A stretch of 64,000 nucleotides of DNA from Sabellastarte sp. h YS-2021 (GCA_964017235.1 OZ024933.1:6575962-6639961); one strand, 5' to 3'. Shown: positions 21,836 through 34,377, numbered from the stretch's first letter. Numbers and translations are program-made. The notes: generated by a model from the letters alone, not told the origin.

Positions 21836-22611
21836 AACACTCAAATATATATTTTTTTAAATAGTGTGTTTACATTTTCAAAAAAAAAAACAAACAAAAA
21901 AACGTTGATTGGTTATAATACTTTAAATAATGCTGAAAACTATTTAAGGGAAGATTATAATCATAAAGCACCAAGCCTCGCCATGTATTTTATTCATATT
22001 TTGAATGAACCTTCTTTTGGATTTTGAATACAGTAGTCTTTGGTTGCATAATGCAACTAGAGGTTAGCCCAATGAAAGTTGTATACTCAGAACTAATTTG
22101 CAGAAGGTATTTTCTGACCTCGCAAAAAGCAAGCTGTGAAATATGTGGCAAAAAAAAAAGAATGGATTTACTCAAATTTTTTTCTTCAAAGAAGAATTTT
22201 GCTTAAATAATTTGGAACACTTTATAACCGATAAAAATAGTGTGATAATAGTATAATAGTATGTACAATTCTGTAATCCTTTTGAAGTGGCCAGAATCAT
22301 CAGAAAAGCAAGATGCAGAACAAGGACAAGGACCCTTAGTAATCAGGTAAAATAACCTAGTAACATTTCTTCAGACTAAAAACCGGTACCTCAATCAATA
22401 ATTTAAAAAGATTGAACGTTTTAATGGTTTAATGTTGATTGATAGATGAGGTCAAATTAAAAATTGATTATAAAATTCCAGAGCAATTCCTGTACTTCAG
22501 ATGGCCTACCCCAATGTGACTCTAGCAGTTAGGTATGAAGTAAAATGTGTAACTTCCTGTTCATTGTCAAGTTGCATTACTCTACTATTATACTTTCTGT
22601 GTGGGTTTTAT
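21836..22611 (+). other. Intergenic or intronic; weak exon candidate at 22288-22346
   Basis: AT-rich with no clear gene. One 59-nt stretch, 22288-22346, is flanked by TTTTGAAG and GTAAAA and reads WPESSEKQDAEQGQGPLVI. It could be an upstream exon of the gene seen at 32812, but its end phase does not match that exon directly, so support is weak. Confidence 0.2.
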
Positions 22612-22750
22612 TAAGCGTCCCTTGCTGGATGCTTGTTTGTATATGGGAGAAAATCAGGCTCCGCCGGCTCCACACTTCGTTTTCCTTATAACTCTGTGAC
22701 CGTTGGGCGGACTCTTTTCAAATTTGGCAGGTGTATGCAGTAGCATTGTT
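22612..22750. repeat. Element head shared with 3001-3120
   Basis: Starts with a hairpin AAGCGTCC...GGATGCTT followed by TGTTTGTATATGGGAG, CGGCTCC and a block ending CAAATTTGGCAGGT. The same order occurs at 3005-3110. Confidence 0.65.
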
Positions 22751-22978
22751 TTTATCTTAGCCAATAAAATTCAATGACTTTTCTGTGTTATCTGCATAAA
22801 AGTAGCAATGTGTACCAGGATTATTTTTACTAACTTTGCTGTTATTACCTGCTATTCTAGAAAACTTCATTGATTTATTGTTTAGGACTATTCAGACCTA
22901 GTGATTTTGCGTATTGCATCCTTCTTGCCTCTCCATGTCAATTCTGTGACCCCGAAGTGGGGGAATTTTCACTTATTG

Positions 22979-24353
22979 TATCCCTGGCGCGAAGCGGGGA
23001 TACTATGGATTCATCATCGTCGTCGTCCACGTCATCGTCTGCGTCGTCGTCCGCGTCGTCGTCCGCGTCCGCAGAGATTTTTTGTTAGCGACCTACAGTC
23101 CACATTTCTTTCCAGATTTCTTTCACATTTGGCAGGTGGCTTGATATGGTGGAGGACTCGCCACCCTATCTTTTTGGTAGGCTTTATGTCTAAGTTAGGC
23201 CTGTGGTAGACAAAAATGTCTAAAATGTGGAGTATTGCTTGTTAGCGACCTACAGTCTACATTTCTTTCCAAATTTTTTTCGTATTTGGCAGGTGGCTTG
23301 GTATGCTAGAGGACTCGCCACCCTATCTTTTTGGTAGGCTTTATGTCTAAATTAGGCCTGTGGTAGACAAAAATGTCTAAAATGTGGAATATTGCTTGTT
23401 AGTGACCTACAATCCACATTTCTTTCCACATTTCTTTCATATTTGGCAGGTGGCTTATCGCTTAAAAGTATTGCAGATAGCCAATTTTTCTCAAATAACT
23501 CATTCAACTACTTTTGGGAGAGCTTTCACATGGTGAAGTTTCACACCCGTAGATAATTACTCACCTACTCAAAATGAGTAAATGCGAATTATCTCTTAAA
23601 AGTATTGCAGATAGCCAATTTTTCTCTAATAACTCCTTCACCTACTTTTGGGAGAGCTTTCATTTGGTGAAGTTTCAGACCCGTAGATAATTACTCACCT
23701 ACTCAAAATGAGTAAATGCGAACTATCTCTAAAAGTATTGCGGATAGCCAATTTTTCTCAAATAACTCATTCATCTACTTTTGGAAGAGCTTTCACATGG
23801 TGAAGTTCCAGACCCGTAGGTAATTACTCACCGACTCAAAATGAGTAAATGCTAATTATCTCTAAAAGTATTGCAGATAGCCAATTTTTCTCAACTCATT
23901 CACCTACTTTTGGGAGAGCTTTCACTTGGTGAAGTTTCAGACTCGTATCTAAATACTCGCCTACTCAAACTGAGTAAATGCTAATTATCTCTAAAAGTAT
24001 TGCGGATACCCAATTTTTATCAAATAACTCATTCATCTACTTTTGGGAGAGCTTTCACATGGTAAAGTTCCAGACACGTAGGTAATTACTCACCTACTGA
24101 AAATGAGTAAATGCGAATTATGTCTAAAAGTATTGCTGATAGCCAATTTTTCTCAAATAACTCATTCATCTATTTTTGGGAGAGCTTTCACTTGGTGAAG
24201 TTTCAGACCCGTAGCTATTTATTCACCTACTCAAAGCTATTTTTTTTATGAATTTTTAAAATAATTTTTAATGCATTAAAATTAATGAAATCATGCACTA
24301 AATCAATTATAACTTGAAAAGTATTGCATTTAGAGCACTTTGTTAAAATATGT
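22979..24353. mobile_element. Composite tandem-repeat element, interrupted by DIRS copy 3
   Basis: Modules in order: hairpin head TATCCC...GGGATA (22979-23002); a CGTCGTCC-type microsatellite (23015-23076); 2.4 units of a 157-bp repeat (23083-23456, TTAGCGACC at 23085 and 23242); about six units of the 133-bp repeat (23457-24236); then an AT-rich block with the ATGCAT-centred palindrome TTTTTAATGCATTAAAA (24270-24290). Copy 3 is inserted just after it. The same order recurs at 53896-57510 and, in part, at 63001-64000. It has no coding capacity. Confidence 0.65.
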
Positions 24354-24545
24354 TTTTATTGCGTTAATATATCCTATCCAATGGACAATAGCTTATCCGG
24401 TCGGCGCAGACCGGCCCGCCAAATGTCAGAAAAAGACGTCCTGTGTTTCCGTCGGCAGGTCGGTCCGTAGTACTAGTGCACTCGCCAGGTGGCGTGTCGT
24501 ACTTCCTTCCTGTCTAGACAGCATGACGTCATAGCATCTTTTTCG
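24354..24545 (+). repeat. Left ITR of DIRS copy 3
   Basis: Starts TTTTATTGCG. TGACGTCA lies at 24524-24531. The E2F-like box is altered (TTTGGAGTG). There is no right-end partner. Confidence 0.85.
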
Positions 24546-24659
24546 TTTGGAGTGTGCTAGTGCACAAGGAATTTTATTCAAAGAAGTTTTCTGAGTTTTC
24601 CTGCTGCCATTTTGTATTTTCATCATTATTAATTGTGTTCATCATATACCAGGACTATC

Positions 24660-26777
24660 ATGTCGTCTCCTGGACAACGCAGAGGCGGTTGTGGACACGC
24701 TATGGCTAATTTTGACTCTCATGCATTTTGTGCAAGGTGTCGCGAGAAGGGTAAGGGGACAGACGATTGTGTTAAAAACACCCAATCTTCTGATTGCAAA
24801 ATCTGTAATGCCTTCTCTGAAGAACAACGCCTTCAACTAGCCACTCCCTCGTATAGAATTAAAAAAGAAAAAAGGGAGGCGAAGAAAGTGGAACAACTCC
24901 TACTAAAGACTGTGAGGACTTAATTGACCCATCTAGCGTGTCTTTTATTGGGCCTGTAGAGAAACCAAGTACATCCAAACCTCCTGTGGAGGCCCCTCCG
25001 CCTGATAAGAAAATTAAGAAGGACTCTAAGAAGGTCGGTAAGAAAGATAAGTCTCCCGCTGCTACTGTTTCAAAGCCTCCTCTAGCTTCTGCTGATGACA
25101 AGATAGCAGACTTAGATTCAAAATGGTCGGAGCGTTTCAACCGGCTAGAAGCCTTGATCATGTCTAAGAACTTTGAACCACAGTTTTCTGCAAATGTTAA
25201 AGTCACTCCGACCCGTTCACCTCCATCGTCTGTAGAACATGTATCTGAATCATTCATCCGACCTTCATCATCTGCTGCGCTTCCTGGAACTAGCTTCTCT
25301 GCTGAAAAGCATCAGCCGACCAGTAAAGCAATGACCAGTCAACAGTCTTCATCCAGCAAGTTTCCTGGTACGGGCTCCTCTGCTAGTAAGCATCAGCCGA
25401 CCAGTTGAACTAGAACCAGCCGACCTGCTTCCTCAACTAAGTTTCCTGGACAGGGCTCCTCTGCGACTACACATCAGCCTACCAGTCAAACCAAGACTGA
25501 CCGACCTACCCCGGCTGGGGATGTTGGTACCGACCCGACATCTCTAACTCAGCATGACACTCACCGACCACCAACAACCAACCGACCTATGCCTTCTGAT
25601 ACAGCAGACTCGGGCTCCCCGGCTTTACATAGGTCTAGACAGGACAGTTTTTCAAGCCTCTCCTCAAATGATGGTAGTGATCTGTCGGACAGGCCTCCCT
25701 TGGATTTATATGCTGAAGAGGGCGAATGGTCTGAGGAACAGTCTGTAGCTGACCAGGACCAACCGGTCTCTGAAGAGCAAAAGTACCGGGACACTATGCA
25801 AGGTATCCGCTCTTATATGCGTTGGTCCCATATCCGTGAGGTCGACAATACAATTGCCACATCAGATGACAACCCTTTCGCCGGGATAAGAAGTTGGGAA
25901 AGCTCAACCTCACCATAGCTGAGGGTTACCCTTCCAGGGGGTCGGAGGCTGGTGGACTGGCCAAAGATGTTTTCCTCCGAACACCACGTTCACAATCAAA
26001 GTGGTATGGGCTGCACACCGACCAGAAAATTGATCCTTCAAAAGTTTCCACATGGCACACCGACGCAGTTAAACTGAACAGCAGTTACAGTCGCATAGCC
26101 AGATATACGGGTCTTGGATCCACCCCTCCTGCTTCCCGTAGAATTTCTCAAGAGACTTTACGCAGATGGAAGAGGTCGGCCAGAGAGGCCTCAGTCATAT
26201 GCAACCAGACTGCTAGTTTTAATCGCTGCCTTGTAAGAGTCCAGCAAAATATGAAAGAACAACTCAAAGTACTGAAAGCAGAACATAAGGGAAAAAGGTC
26301 GGCAAAGGTTTCACCTGCTGTTGATGAGCTTCACTATTTGTTAGATTTCAATGCAAGCATTTCACAGGCGGCTGCCAAGTCGATGGAGCACTTATCCGAC
26401 TTTGTCTTCATCACAATGGGGAATTTGACCCTAGTCCGCCGTAACGCATATCTTAGTCATCTCAGAACAGGAATTAAACAGGACACGCTCACAGCATTGC
26501 GAACGGCTCCTCTTCACCTTCCAACACTCTTCCCGGACGCCACCATCAAACGAGCAGAGGAGGACATAGCTCAGTTTGAATCTAAAGGTCACTCTACTTC
26601 TGTTCACAGCAAGGGTCGGTACCACCCTTACGAACGTCCGGATAAGAAATCAGGCAACAAAGACTCACGACCGGACAAACCTGCAAAACCATCGGGAAGA
26701 AACAGTACAGGAAAGGGAAGGGTCGTGCTGCCTCATTTTCATCCCGACCTGCCAAGCGCCAGCAGTCGTATAAATGA
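24660..26777 (+). pseudogene. DIRS gag, copy 3, broken
   Basis: The ATG at 24660 begins MSSPGQRRGG with the Cys/His finger (CGH, FDSH, CARC, C-x2-C). Lesions: a frameshift near 24890, a TGA at 25406-25408, and a deletion plus frameshift near 25890 that removes the EEWLCKK region. The C-terminal half (SKWYGL, FNASISQAAAKS, ARR-type segment, basic tail) is readable and ends at TGA 26775-26777, in frame with the Cys-rich/YR frame that follows. The intact relative is copy 4. Confidence 0.85.
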
Positions 26778-26783
26778 CAGTTG
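26775..26783 (+). other. Leaky-stop context at gag end, copy 3 (UGA CAG UUG)
   Basis: UGA followed by CAG TTG, a one-base departure from stop-CAR-YYA. The frame after the stop is open into the Cys-rich cluster starting at 26967. Confidence 0.5.
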
Positions 26784-28908
26784 CTGTATAACCAAGCTCC
26801 AAACACGACTGCTGGCCCAGAGCACCATTCTCACACAGACAAAAGACACTTTAAATGTAAAGCTTCCTATTGTTCCTCTTGTCACTACTGTGCCCGGGCA
26901 ATCTTAAAAGAAAGATTTAAGTCGCGGGCCAGTAAATTGTCATTACAAAGAATGCAAATTAAAATCTGTGAAAAGTGTTTCTTGTGTCACTCAATTATCT
27001 TGTGTCAAACCTGCCTCAAATGTACCAAATGTTGCCTTCAATCTGCCTGTAGGGGCCAGACTTCAGAACTTTTGGCAAACTTGGCTGGATCTGGGCGCCG
27101 GTCCGAAGGTAGTTCAAATCCTCAGAGAGGGCTACACCCTCCCCTTTCGGACCCGGCCAAAGCTAGTAAGGTTTCCCACCGTCTTAAGCTGTTATGTCAA
27201 TCCCCAGAGGAACAGCTACCTACTGGAGGCATTACATCAGCTTATAGACAAAAATGCAGTCGAGCTAGTAAGAAACAAAACATCTCTGAGCTTTTTCAAC
27301 AGATTGTTTCTAGTCCCGAAACCAAACAATCGGTGGAGACCTATCTTGGATCTGAGCAACCTGAGTTTCTTCCTCAAGGCGGAGAAATTCAAGATGGAGA
27401 CTCCGGAAACCATCAGGACCTCACTCCAACAAGGGGAGTGGATCACCTCCATAGTCTTCAAGGATGCATACTTCACATCCCAATACAGGAACAGTCCCAG
27501 AAATATCTGAGATTTCATGTCCAAGGGCAAACATACCAATTCAAAGCCCTACCATTCGGACTTTCGACAGCACCACTGGAGTTCACTGTAGTAGCAAAGG
27601 AGGTCAAACTGATGGCTATACACAAGGGTATAAGGATCCACCAGTACCTAGACGACTGGTTGGTGCGAGCCGGATCCCACCAAGTCTGTCTCCAACACAC
27701 TCAAGAGCTGGTACAGATATGCCAAAAGCTAGGCTGGCTAGTAAATCTGGAAAAATCGGAACTGGAGCCCAAACAAATCTTCACTTTTGTAGGTTACCAG
27801 TTCGACCTGAAGGCCGGTCGGGTCCGGCCTACACCGGACCGGTGGCAGAACCGCCAAGAGAAGATCTCAGAAATCCTGTCTCTACCGGCCTGTCCGGTCC
27901 GGCAGTTCATGTCCCTGATTGGTCTGCTAACAGCCACAGAAAAGCAGGTTTATCTCGGCCGGCTTCACATGAGACCCATACAGTGGCATCTCAAAAACAA
28001 CTGGAGAGTGCTGGAAGCACTGGAGAAGGTCATTCCGGTACCCAGATCCCTACACCCTCATTTGGAATGGTGGTTGGACGAACACAATGTGCTTCAAGGT
28101 CAACCACTGCATCCCTTAAAACACGCACTGCAGATCTTTACAGACACCTCAAAAAAAGGGTGGGGTGCTGAGACCTTGGCGAACACACGACAAGAGGCTC
28201 CTGGTCAGTACCAGAAAACAAGCTTCACATAAACTATCTGGAACTAAAAGCAGTCTTTCTAGCTCTAAAAGAGTTCCAAGATCTCTGTACGGCCAAAATT
28301 GTCCTAGTAGCCACGGACAATAGGACAGTAGTAGCCTACATAAACAAGGAAGGAGGTATGAGGTCAGGCCCACTTTGTGCCCTCCTATGGAGAATCTTGA
28401 CCTGGTGTACCAACCATCAGGTAACACTAAAAGCCCATATCCCAGGCCATCTGAACGTGATAGCGGACAAGTTATCCAGGCTGGGTCAAACCATCCAGAC
28501 CGAATGGTCTCTCCTTCCGGAAGTTTTTCAAAGGTTGTGCAGAAAATGGCACCGACCTCAGATAGATCTATTTGCCACAAGTTACCTCAATTTGCGTCTC
28601 CAGTACTGGACTCCCTAGCTGTAGCAGTGGATGCCCTCACTCTCACTTGGGCATATCTGGATGCATATGCCTTCCCACCGACCGCCATATTGGGCAAAGT
28701 GGTGGAGAAATTGCAAGGTTCCCCGTGCAAGAGGCTCATTCTGATTGCCCCAGGGTGGCCCAACATGCCTTGGTTCTGGGATTTGGTGACCATGTCCAGT
28801 CAGGTCCCTCTTAGCCTACCCAACATGACCAATCTGCTAACACAGCCCTTCAACCAGATCCCTCACAGAAATCTGACAAATCTAAATCTCCATGCCAGGC
28901 TCCTATAG
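26778..28908 (+). pseudogene. DIRS RT-RNase H-methyltransferase, copy 3, frameshifted
   Basis: The RT N-terminus is in the frame around 26968-27510 (LPVGARL, KPNNRWRPILDLS). A lost T near 27475 shifts the rest into the frame that also carries the upstream Cys-rich module: LPFGLSTAPLEF, YLDDW, then RNase H FTDTSKKGWG, where the Ala of FTDAS is changed. Further indels near 28165 and 28430-28600 break RNase H and the methyltransferase. The APGWPNMPWF motif persists. The Cys-rich cluster (nine cysteines, 26967-27050) lies in the gag frame and overlaps the RT start. Confidence 0.85.
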
Positions 28909-29964
28909 CCACAGCAATCAAGGAACAAGGCTTCTCTGAGGCAGTGGCGTCAAGAATTGAGGCTCCTCAAAGAAGATCAACCAGATCAGTCTATGAGGCA
29001 AAGTGGACCATTTTACAGAGTGGTGCATCACTCATCAGGTGGACTTCAGGTCACCACCTATAAAGTCGGTTGCTGACTTCCTACTATACCTCTTTGAGGA
29101 CAGGAAGTTACAACCCAGCACCATTGATGGTTACAGGTCTGCCATTGCTGATAAACTAGGTAATACAACAGTCAATATCAGCAAGGATGATAATCTCACT
29201 CGTCTCTTGGAAAGTTTCCATAGAGATAGGCCTAAAGGTTGGAGGGGAATACCCTCCTGGAACCTCTCTCTGGTATTACACCAGTTGACAAAGGCTCAAT
29301 TCGAACCACTTAGGGAGGCATCTTTGAAACATTTGACTTTCAAAACCACCTTCCTATTGGCACTAGGCTCCGGTAAAAGGAGGAGTGAGATCCATGCATG
29401 GCAACACAAAAACATCAGACACCAAACTGATTGGTCTAAGGTGTCCCTGTATCCATCCCCCAGCTTTCTTTACAAGAACCAGCTGGCCAAAGAGGGTCCG
29501 GGAAGTGTAGCCCCAGTGGTCATACCAGCCCTGGCTCCTACTCTAGATAAATCCCTCAAGTCTGACAGATCCCTTTGTCCAGTCAGAGCCTTGCGCTACT
29601 ATTTGGACAGGACTTCAGACCTCAGGCAACACAAGGAGCTAGTCTTTGTCTCCTTCAAGAAAGGCTTCGACAAAGACATCTCCCCTCCCACTATCTCCTC
29701 ATGGATCAAGCAGACTGTGATGCTATGCTATGAGCTCTCTGATCATCAAGCCCACACCCTGCATCAAGTTAAAGCTCATGATGTCAGGGCCTTTGCTGCC
29801 TCTAAGGCCTTCCAGTCAGGAGTTTCCTTAGAGCAGATCTTGTCAGCTTGCCACTGGAAATCCCATAATACCTTCACACAGTTTTATCTGAAGGACGTGG
29901 CCTGGGCTGATTCATAGCTCTTCCATTTGGGTCCTGTATTGGCTGCTCAGCAGATTCACCAATA
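28905..29964 (+). pseudogene. Tyrosine recombinase, copy 3, frameshift and early stop
   Basis: A lost T near 29012 separates the N-terminal part from the open frame 29003-29917. Catalytic residues are intact: the arginine in GKRRSEIHAW, HDVR, CHW and QFYLKD. A GAG-to-TAG change at 29915-29917 removes about 16 C-terminal residues found in copy 4. Confidence 0.85.
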
Positions 29965-30185
29965 AACGGGACCTAGAGGAGATTTGTAAATAGTGTATAT
30001 ACAGTTAAGAAGCATCAAAAACGTGCTTTTCAGACCTGCTTCCTTCGGGAGGTTTATTTTCCTTCTTGGGACTGAACTCAGCCCTCTCTTCCCCTACCTC
30101 AGAGCAGGTCTGTTAAAAAAGGGGGGGGAAGTCGGTTGGGACCGGTTATCCGGCCTGTGTTGACCGACTATAGCCTTAAGCCATT
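29965..30185 (+). repeat. 3' UTR of DIRS copy 3 up to truncation
   Basis: Has the hairpin CTTCC-TTCG-GGAGG near 30047-30060 (a UUCG loop), a pyrimidine tract and A6G8 (30115-30128). Homology to copy 4 fades at about 30185. Confidence 0.75.
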
Positions 30186-30875
30186 TTTTGGTTTACTGAT
30201 AAATGCTGTGATTTTATTATTGAATTGTCTTGTTTTAATACTTAATCTTTACATACATTTCTTTTCTTTAGATATTAGTTTCTCTACTTAAGCATTATTT
30301 GGACCTTAATATAACTTACACTGCTCTGAAAGTATCTTGAACTTTGTACTGTTACACTACTTCCATATCTCATGGTGTTGAAAAATATTTCCCCAGGCTG
30401 TGGGGTACGGGCATCTCTGATGCTATTTTTTGTTCCTTGAGTAACTGGGCAGATTTTGTACAAATTTGAGTTGTCTTTAGTGTGGGTCTAAGAAAAGTTT
30501 TGTGATACTGTGTATTTGACCTTTCACAAAGACACATGACCAAATTTACTGTTTGAAGACTTGCTTATAAGTACTTTTTGGGGACAAGCTGCTGTAGCTA
30601 CAGCAGAGAATGTGGTCGCAAGATTCCTTATATGGAAATCTTGACAATGGGGCAGCTATGTTAACCTTTAATAAACAAGGTAACAGTTTATATGATTCCA
30701 TTGACCTAGGGACAGCGATGTAAACCCTTTGCTTTCATAAGTATAAATAACAAAAAATGTATTTTATTCTATTAAGTAAAATAAACACAGACACAACTGT
30801 CTTGAAAATGTTCAATATTCAACTTTTATTTCATCACACAAATAATACACAATCCTTGTGTCCACAAGTGCAATT
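30186..30875. other. AT-rich stretch with no gene seen
   Basis: I see no coding frame of interest, RNA gene or tandem repeat. Confidence 0.4.
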
Positions 30876-30877
30876 GT

Positions 30878-31715
30878 GTCCACCCCACTCGGGGGTCAAC
30901 ATGTTAGTTTTGCTTTTTCCGCTGTCTGGTTTCTGGTCATTTCAAGGAAAAGTATTTATCCTATCTTTACCAAATTTGGTATGGGTGTTTATTGGGTTAA
31001 TAGCTTGCATGGGATAGCTTTTGGTGAAGATAACTCTGTAGCTAACTGAGTAATAGCTACTTAGCTACTTTTGTGTACTTCTTTTGTCGCCAGGCATTTT
31101 AAGGAAAAATATTTGACATATCTTTACCAAATTTGGTATGAGCAATATTTAGGTCAATAGCTTGGTTGGATTGCTTTTAGTGATAATAACTATATCACTG
31201 ACTGAGTAATAGGTACTTAGCTAGTCTGAGTAGCTTTTTTTATTTTAAGCATTTTAAAGGAAAAGTATTTCACCGATGTTCACAAAATTTGGGATGGAGG
31301 ATTATTAGATCAGTAGCTTGCTTGGGATTGCTTTTGGTGATAATACCTTTATAGCTAACTGAGTAATAACTATTGTGCTATAAAGCTATTATGCTATTTT
31401 TAGTTGACTTTTTTTCTGGACAATTTAATAAAACAATGTTTTCTATCTTCACAAAAATTTATATGAAGGATAATTGGGACAATAGTTTGGCCAGGATAGC
31501 TTTTGGTCGATGATAGCTTTGTAGCTATCTGAGTAATAACTGCTTTCCTATTTTGAGCTTACTCTGAGTTGCATATCTGTTTTCACTCTTTTAAAGGAAA
31601 CATATTGAACTCATCTTTGTAAAATTTGGTGTGAAGGTTTATGGGGTCAATTGCTTGCTTGGTATTGTTGTTGATGGTAATAGCTTTAACCTCCTGAGTA
31701 ATAGCTACATAGCAA
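30878..31715. repeat. Hairpin head plus about five diverged 160-bp repeats
   Basis: The head GTCCACCCC-ACTC-GGGGGTCAAC (30878-30900) is followed by TTTTGCTTTTTCCGC. Repeats then follow with TTTACCAAATTTGGTATG and TGAGTAATAGCTAC boxes spaced about 160 bp (near 31048, 31205, 31362, 31535 and 31693). Confidence 0.65.
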
Positions 31716-32564
31716 AAAACACAAATTGGCTTCTATCTCCTTAACCGTGAGAGATAGAGTGATTTTGTCGAAATTTTCGACCTACAGGGTATCTAAGCAA
31801 TGAAACAATGTACTATTGGCGATTTTCAAAATATTTTCCTCTCCCCAAAAATAGCGACCATTTTGAATTTTCAAATTTTTGCCAAAAATGCAAAAACACA
31901 AGTTTGCTTCTATCTCCTTAACCGTGCAAGATAGAGCGATTTCGTTGAAATTTTTGACCCATAGGGTATATAGGCAATATACTCTTGCCAATTTTCAAAA
32001 AAATATATTCCTCTCCCCAAAAATGGCGGCCATTTTGAATTTCCAAATTTTGCCAAAAATGGAAAAACAGAAATTTGGTTCTATCTCCCTAATCGTGCGA
32101 GATAGAGCGATTTCATTGAAATTTTCGACCCACAATGTATCTTAGCAAACTACTCTTTTTCCAATTTTCAAAAAACTTTACTCTCTTCAAAAATGGCGGC
32201 CATTTTGAATTATTGCCAAAAATGCAAAAACACAAATTTGCTTCTGTCTCCTTACCTGTGCAAGATAGAACAATTTCGTTGGAATTTTCGACCCACAGGG
32301 TATCTCCGCAAACAACTGTAATTTTCCAAAAATTTTCCTCCCGTTAAAAATGACGGCCATTTTGAATTTTCGAATTTTCGCCAGAAATGGAAAACACAAA
32401 TTAGCTTCCATCTCCTTAACCGTGTGAGATAGAGGGATTTCGTCGAAACTTTCGACCCCCAGGGTGTCTAAGTAATCTACTCTTGCCAATTTTCAAAATA
32501 TTTTCTTCTCCCCAAAAGTGGTGGCCATTTTGAATTTTTGAAAATGCAAAAACACAAATGAAAC
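31716..32564. repeat. 163-177 bp minisatellite array (ATGGCGGCCAT type)
   Basis: About five diverged units related to 3352-4480: CCTTAACCGTG, GATAGAG-GATTT, ACAGGGTATCT and AAAATGGCGGCCATTTT boxes. Reverse-strand open frames here are repeat translations. Confidence 0.8.
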
Positions 32565-32700
32565 AGGGTCATGTAAGACTACTGTACAATTTTTGCAAAA
32601 CGGTCATGGGGTGGACATTACACATGATAATGTGTGTTCTGTGCTATCCTGTTTCTTTTCATATGTTGCAGCTATTTTTAACAGGGCATCCTATTTCTAG
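32565..32700. repeat. 135-bp repeat, first copy
   Basis: About 85-90% like 51375-51511 in the same orientation (boxes ACTACTGTACAATTTT, GGGGTGGACATT, GCTATCCTGTTTCT and CCTATTTCTAG). It lies 111 bp upstream of a coding exon; the second copy lies 19 bp upstream of another exon of the same gene. Confidence 0.8.
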
Positions 32701-32811
32701 TTATTTTCAGTAACTGTTTTGAGTTTAGTAAGACTGCTCTTTCCTTTGTACTCTATGATGAACTTGTGTCTAGCTCTCTTTGTGCTGTTGTTATTGCTTT
32801 TGTTACTGTAG

Positions 32812-32880
32812 ATCCCAAATAATAATAACAAGGCTGAAGTGGGTGAAAGCTGGCTTCCCACAGCTGCTGTCAAAGCAAAG
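32812..32880 (+). CDS. Coding exon of unrecognised host gene (exon a)
   Basis: 69 nt between acceptor TTGTTACTGTAG and donor GTGAGA. It reads IPNNNNKAEVGESWLPTAA and continues VKAK in phase 0-0. The next exon at 33494 starts in phase 0. No family recognised. Upstream exons lie outside the visible evidence. Confidence 0.65.
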
Positions 32881-33493
32881 GTGAGACCAACTGAAATTGT
32901 ATTTCCTGTTGTGTCATTGTCAACATTCTTTTAGGATCATAGGATTAACTAAGTGTCAGGTAAGTTTTGTTTGGTGATCAAAAATTTACTTTCCATTCAA
33001 AACATTTTACTCTAAAAATGAATAGGATTATTTTTTTTTGATAAAACACATATCAATATGTTGGCATATGTAACATACTGATGTACGTACACATGTATGC
33101 GGCTCATGACACCTGACGGCCAATTTGCGATGGCGAATTTTTTCAACCTTCCCAATATTCTGTCGACTTTCATCTAAATTCACTGTCATACGATTTTTTG
33201 GGTCCCAGAGCGAAAAAATCGCCGTTGGATGTCGCAAATCAGAGTCGGATACATGTAAACAACCAAACATAAATAAGAAGGAGGGAAAAGGTCGCTATCG
33301 CAAATCGGCTGTCATAAGCCGCAGACATGTGTATGTAGACTAAGTGTTTTTAAAAGTTCTGCTATATTGGTGTTACATTCAATTTCTGGTCCTATGACAG
33401 ATGAATACAGCTCTCTTAAGGGTTACAAATGTTCTACTTGAATACTTGTTCATTGTCAGATACCTGTATATGTGTGTTTTTTTTTTTCGGAAG

Positions 33494-33542
33494 GAACAAC
33501 CCAAAAAGAAACAGAAGAAGAAAAAGCCGCAAGTAAAGCAAG
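33494..33542 (+). CDS. Coding exon of the same host gene (exon b), Lys-rich
   Basis: 49 nt between a T-rich tract ending CGGAAG and donor GTAAAA. It reads EQPKKKQKKKKPQVKQ, a strongly basic stretch that could be a nuclear or nucleolar targeting signal. It ends in phase 1, which matches the exon at 51531 about 18 kb downstream. Confidence 0.65.
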
Positions 33543-34377
33543 GTAAAAAATGTCAATACTAAAAGCATGGATGATGTGAGTTTATGAAGCTATTCTGTAT
33601 GAGATATTCATTTGAATGAAGTCAGTTATTAAAAATCTGGGAAATTTAGTAGAAACAAACAACAGGTCATAGTAACTTGGGTGTTTATATGTTGTTACAT
33701 GCATTGCATTTGTCGAGATAGATACTTTCATGATCACAAAATTTCAATATTGGTTAGGCTTTGGTAGAAAAATGAGAAGTATTGAAATGATTTTATTTAA
33801 AACAAAAAGTCATAAGCTGTTTACAAATAAAGTAAACTCTATAAATTAAACTACTATAAATCAAATGTAGGTACAAGAATAACCGGTGTTGATTTCCTAG
33901 TCAAACAAAAATTCTGTATTAATGATTAAAGTGGACATTTACCCATAACTAAAGTCAGACCCTTGAGATTTAGTGTCTTGATCTTATTCAGAGTCTAAAG
34001 TGTGTGAAAATGTACATTTTGTTTTGTGTTGTGGTTGAATGCAAATGTTAGAACTGCTTACTTAAAGTGGAAATTCGATGAAAAACCAGCTGTGTTTGAT
34101 TTCCTTACTTCCATGACATAAGTTTTCAAATGCATACCTGACTCGCATATAAATATGAACCAGATCTGCTTTTTGAAGACTTTTGAGAACAAAATGTTTA
34201 ATATATTGATGGAATATAATAAAATATGGTGAAATAGTTTTGTCATTGAATATTTTGGTAAACTTATGTTAAAATAGGGAATATGCAAGGAAACCAGTTT
34301 TGCTTACAAGAAAGTAGAAGGTAGCCAGATCAGTGTCTAGATCAGGTTTCCATTTTACCGTGTTCTACACTAATTAT
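33543..34377. other. Intron sequence, nothing recognised
   Basis: AT-rich start of the roughly 18-kb intron. I see no gene or clear repeat. Confidence 0.4.

Larger units (their letters stand above)
24354..30185 (+). mobile_element. DIRS family A copy 3, 3' truncated
   Basis: Has a left ITR, gag, RT-RNase H-MT and YR in order, but homology stops near 30185, shortly after the G8 tract. The ICR and right ITR are absent. Its ITR and coding sequence are closer to copy 4 than to copies 1, 5 or 6 (for example GGTCGGCGCAGACC rather than GGTCGGCGCGACC). Several frameshifts make it defective. Confidence 0.85.

Noticed and set aside
22288-22346. Confident upstream exon of the host gene
   Set aside because: The splice-like borders are weak and its phase does not fit the exon at 32812 without another unseen exon.
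26781-28232. One 483-codon protein combining the Cys-rich module and RT
   Set aside because: A lost base near 27475 shifts RT into the Cys/YR frame. Other copies show the two are normally in different frames.
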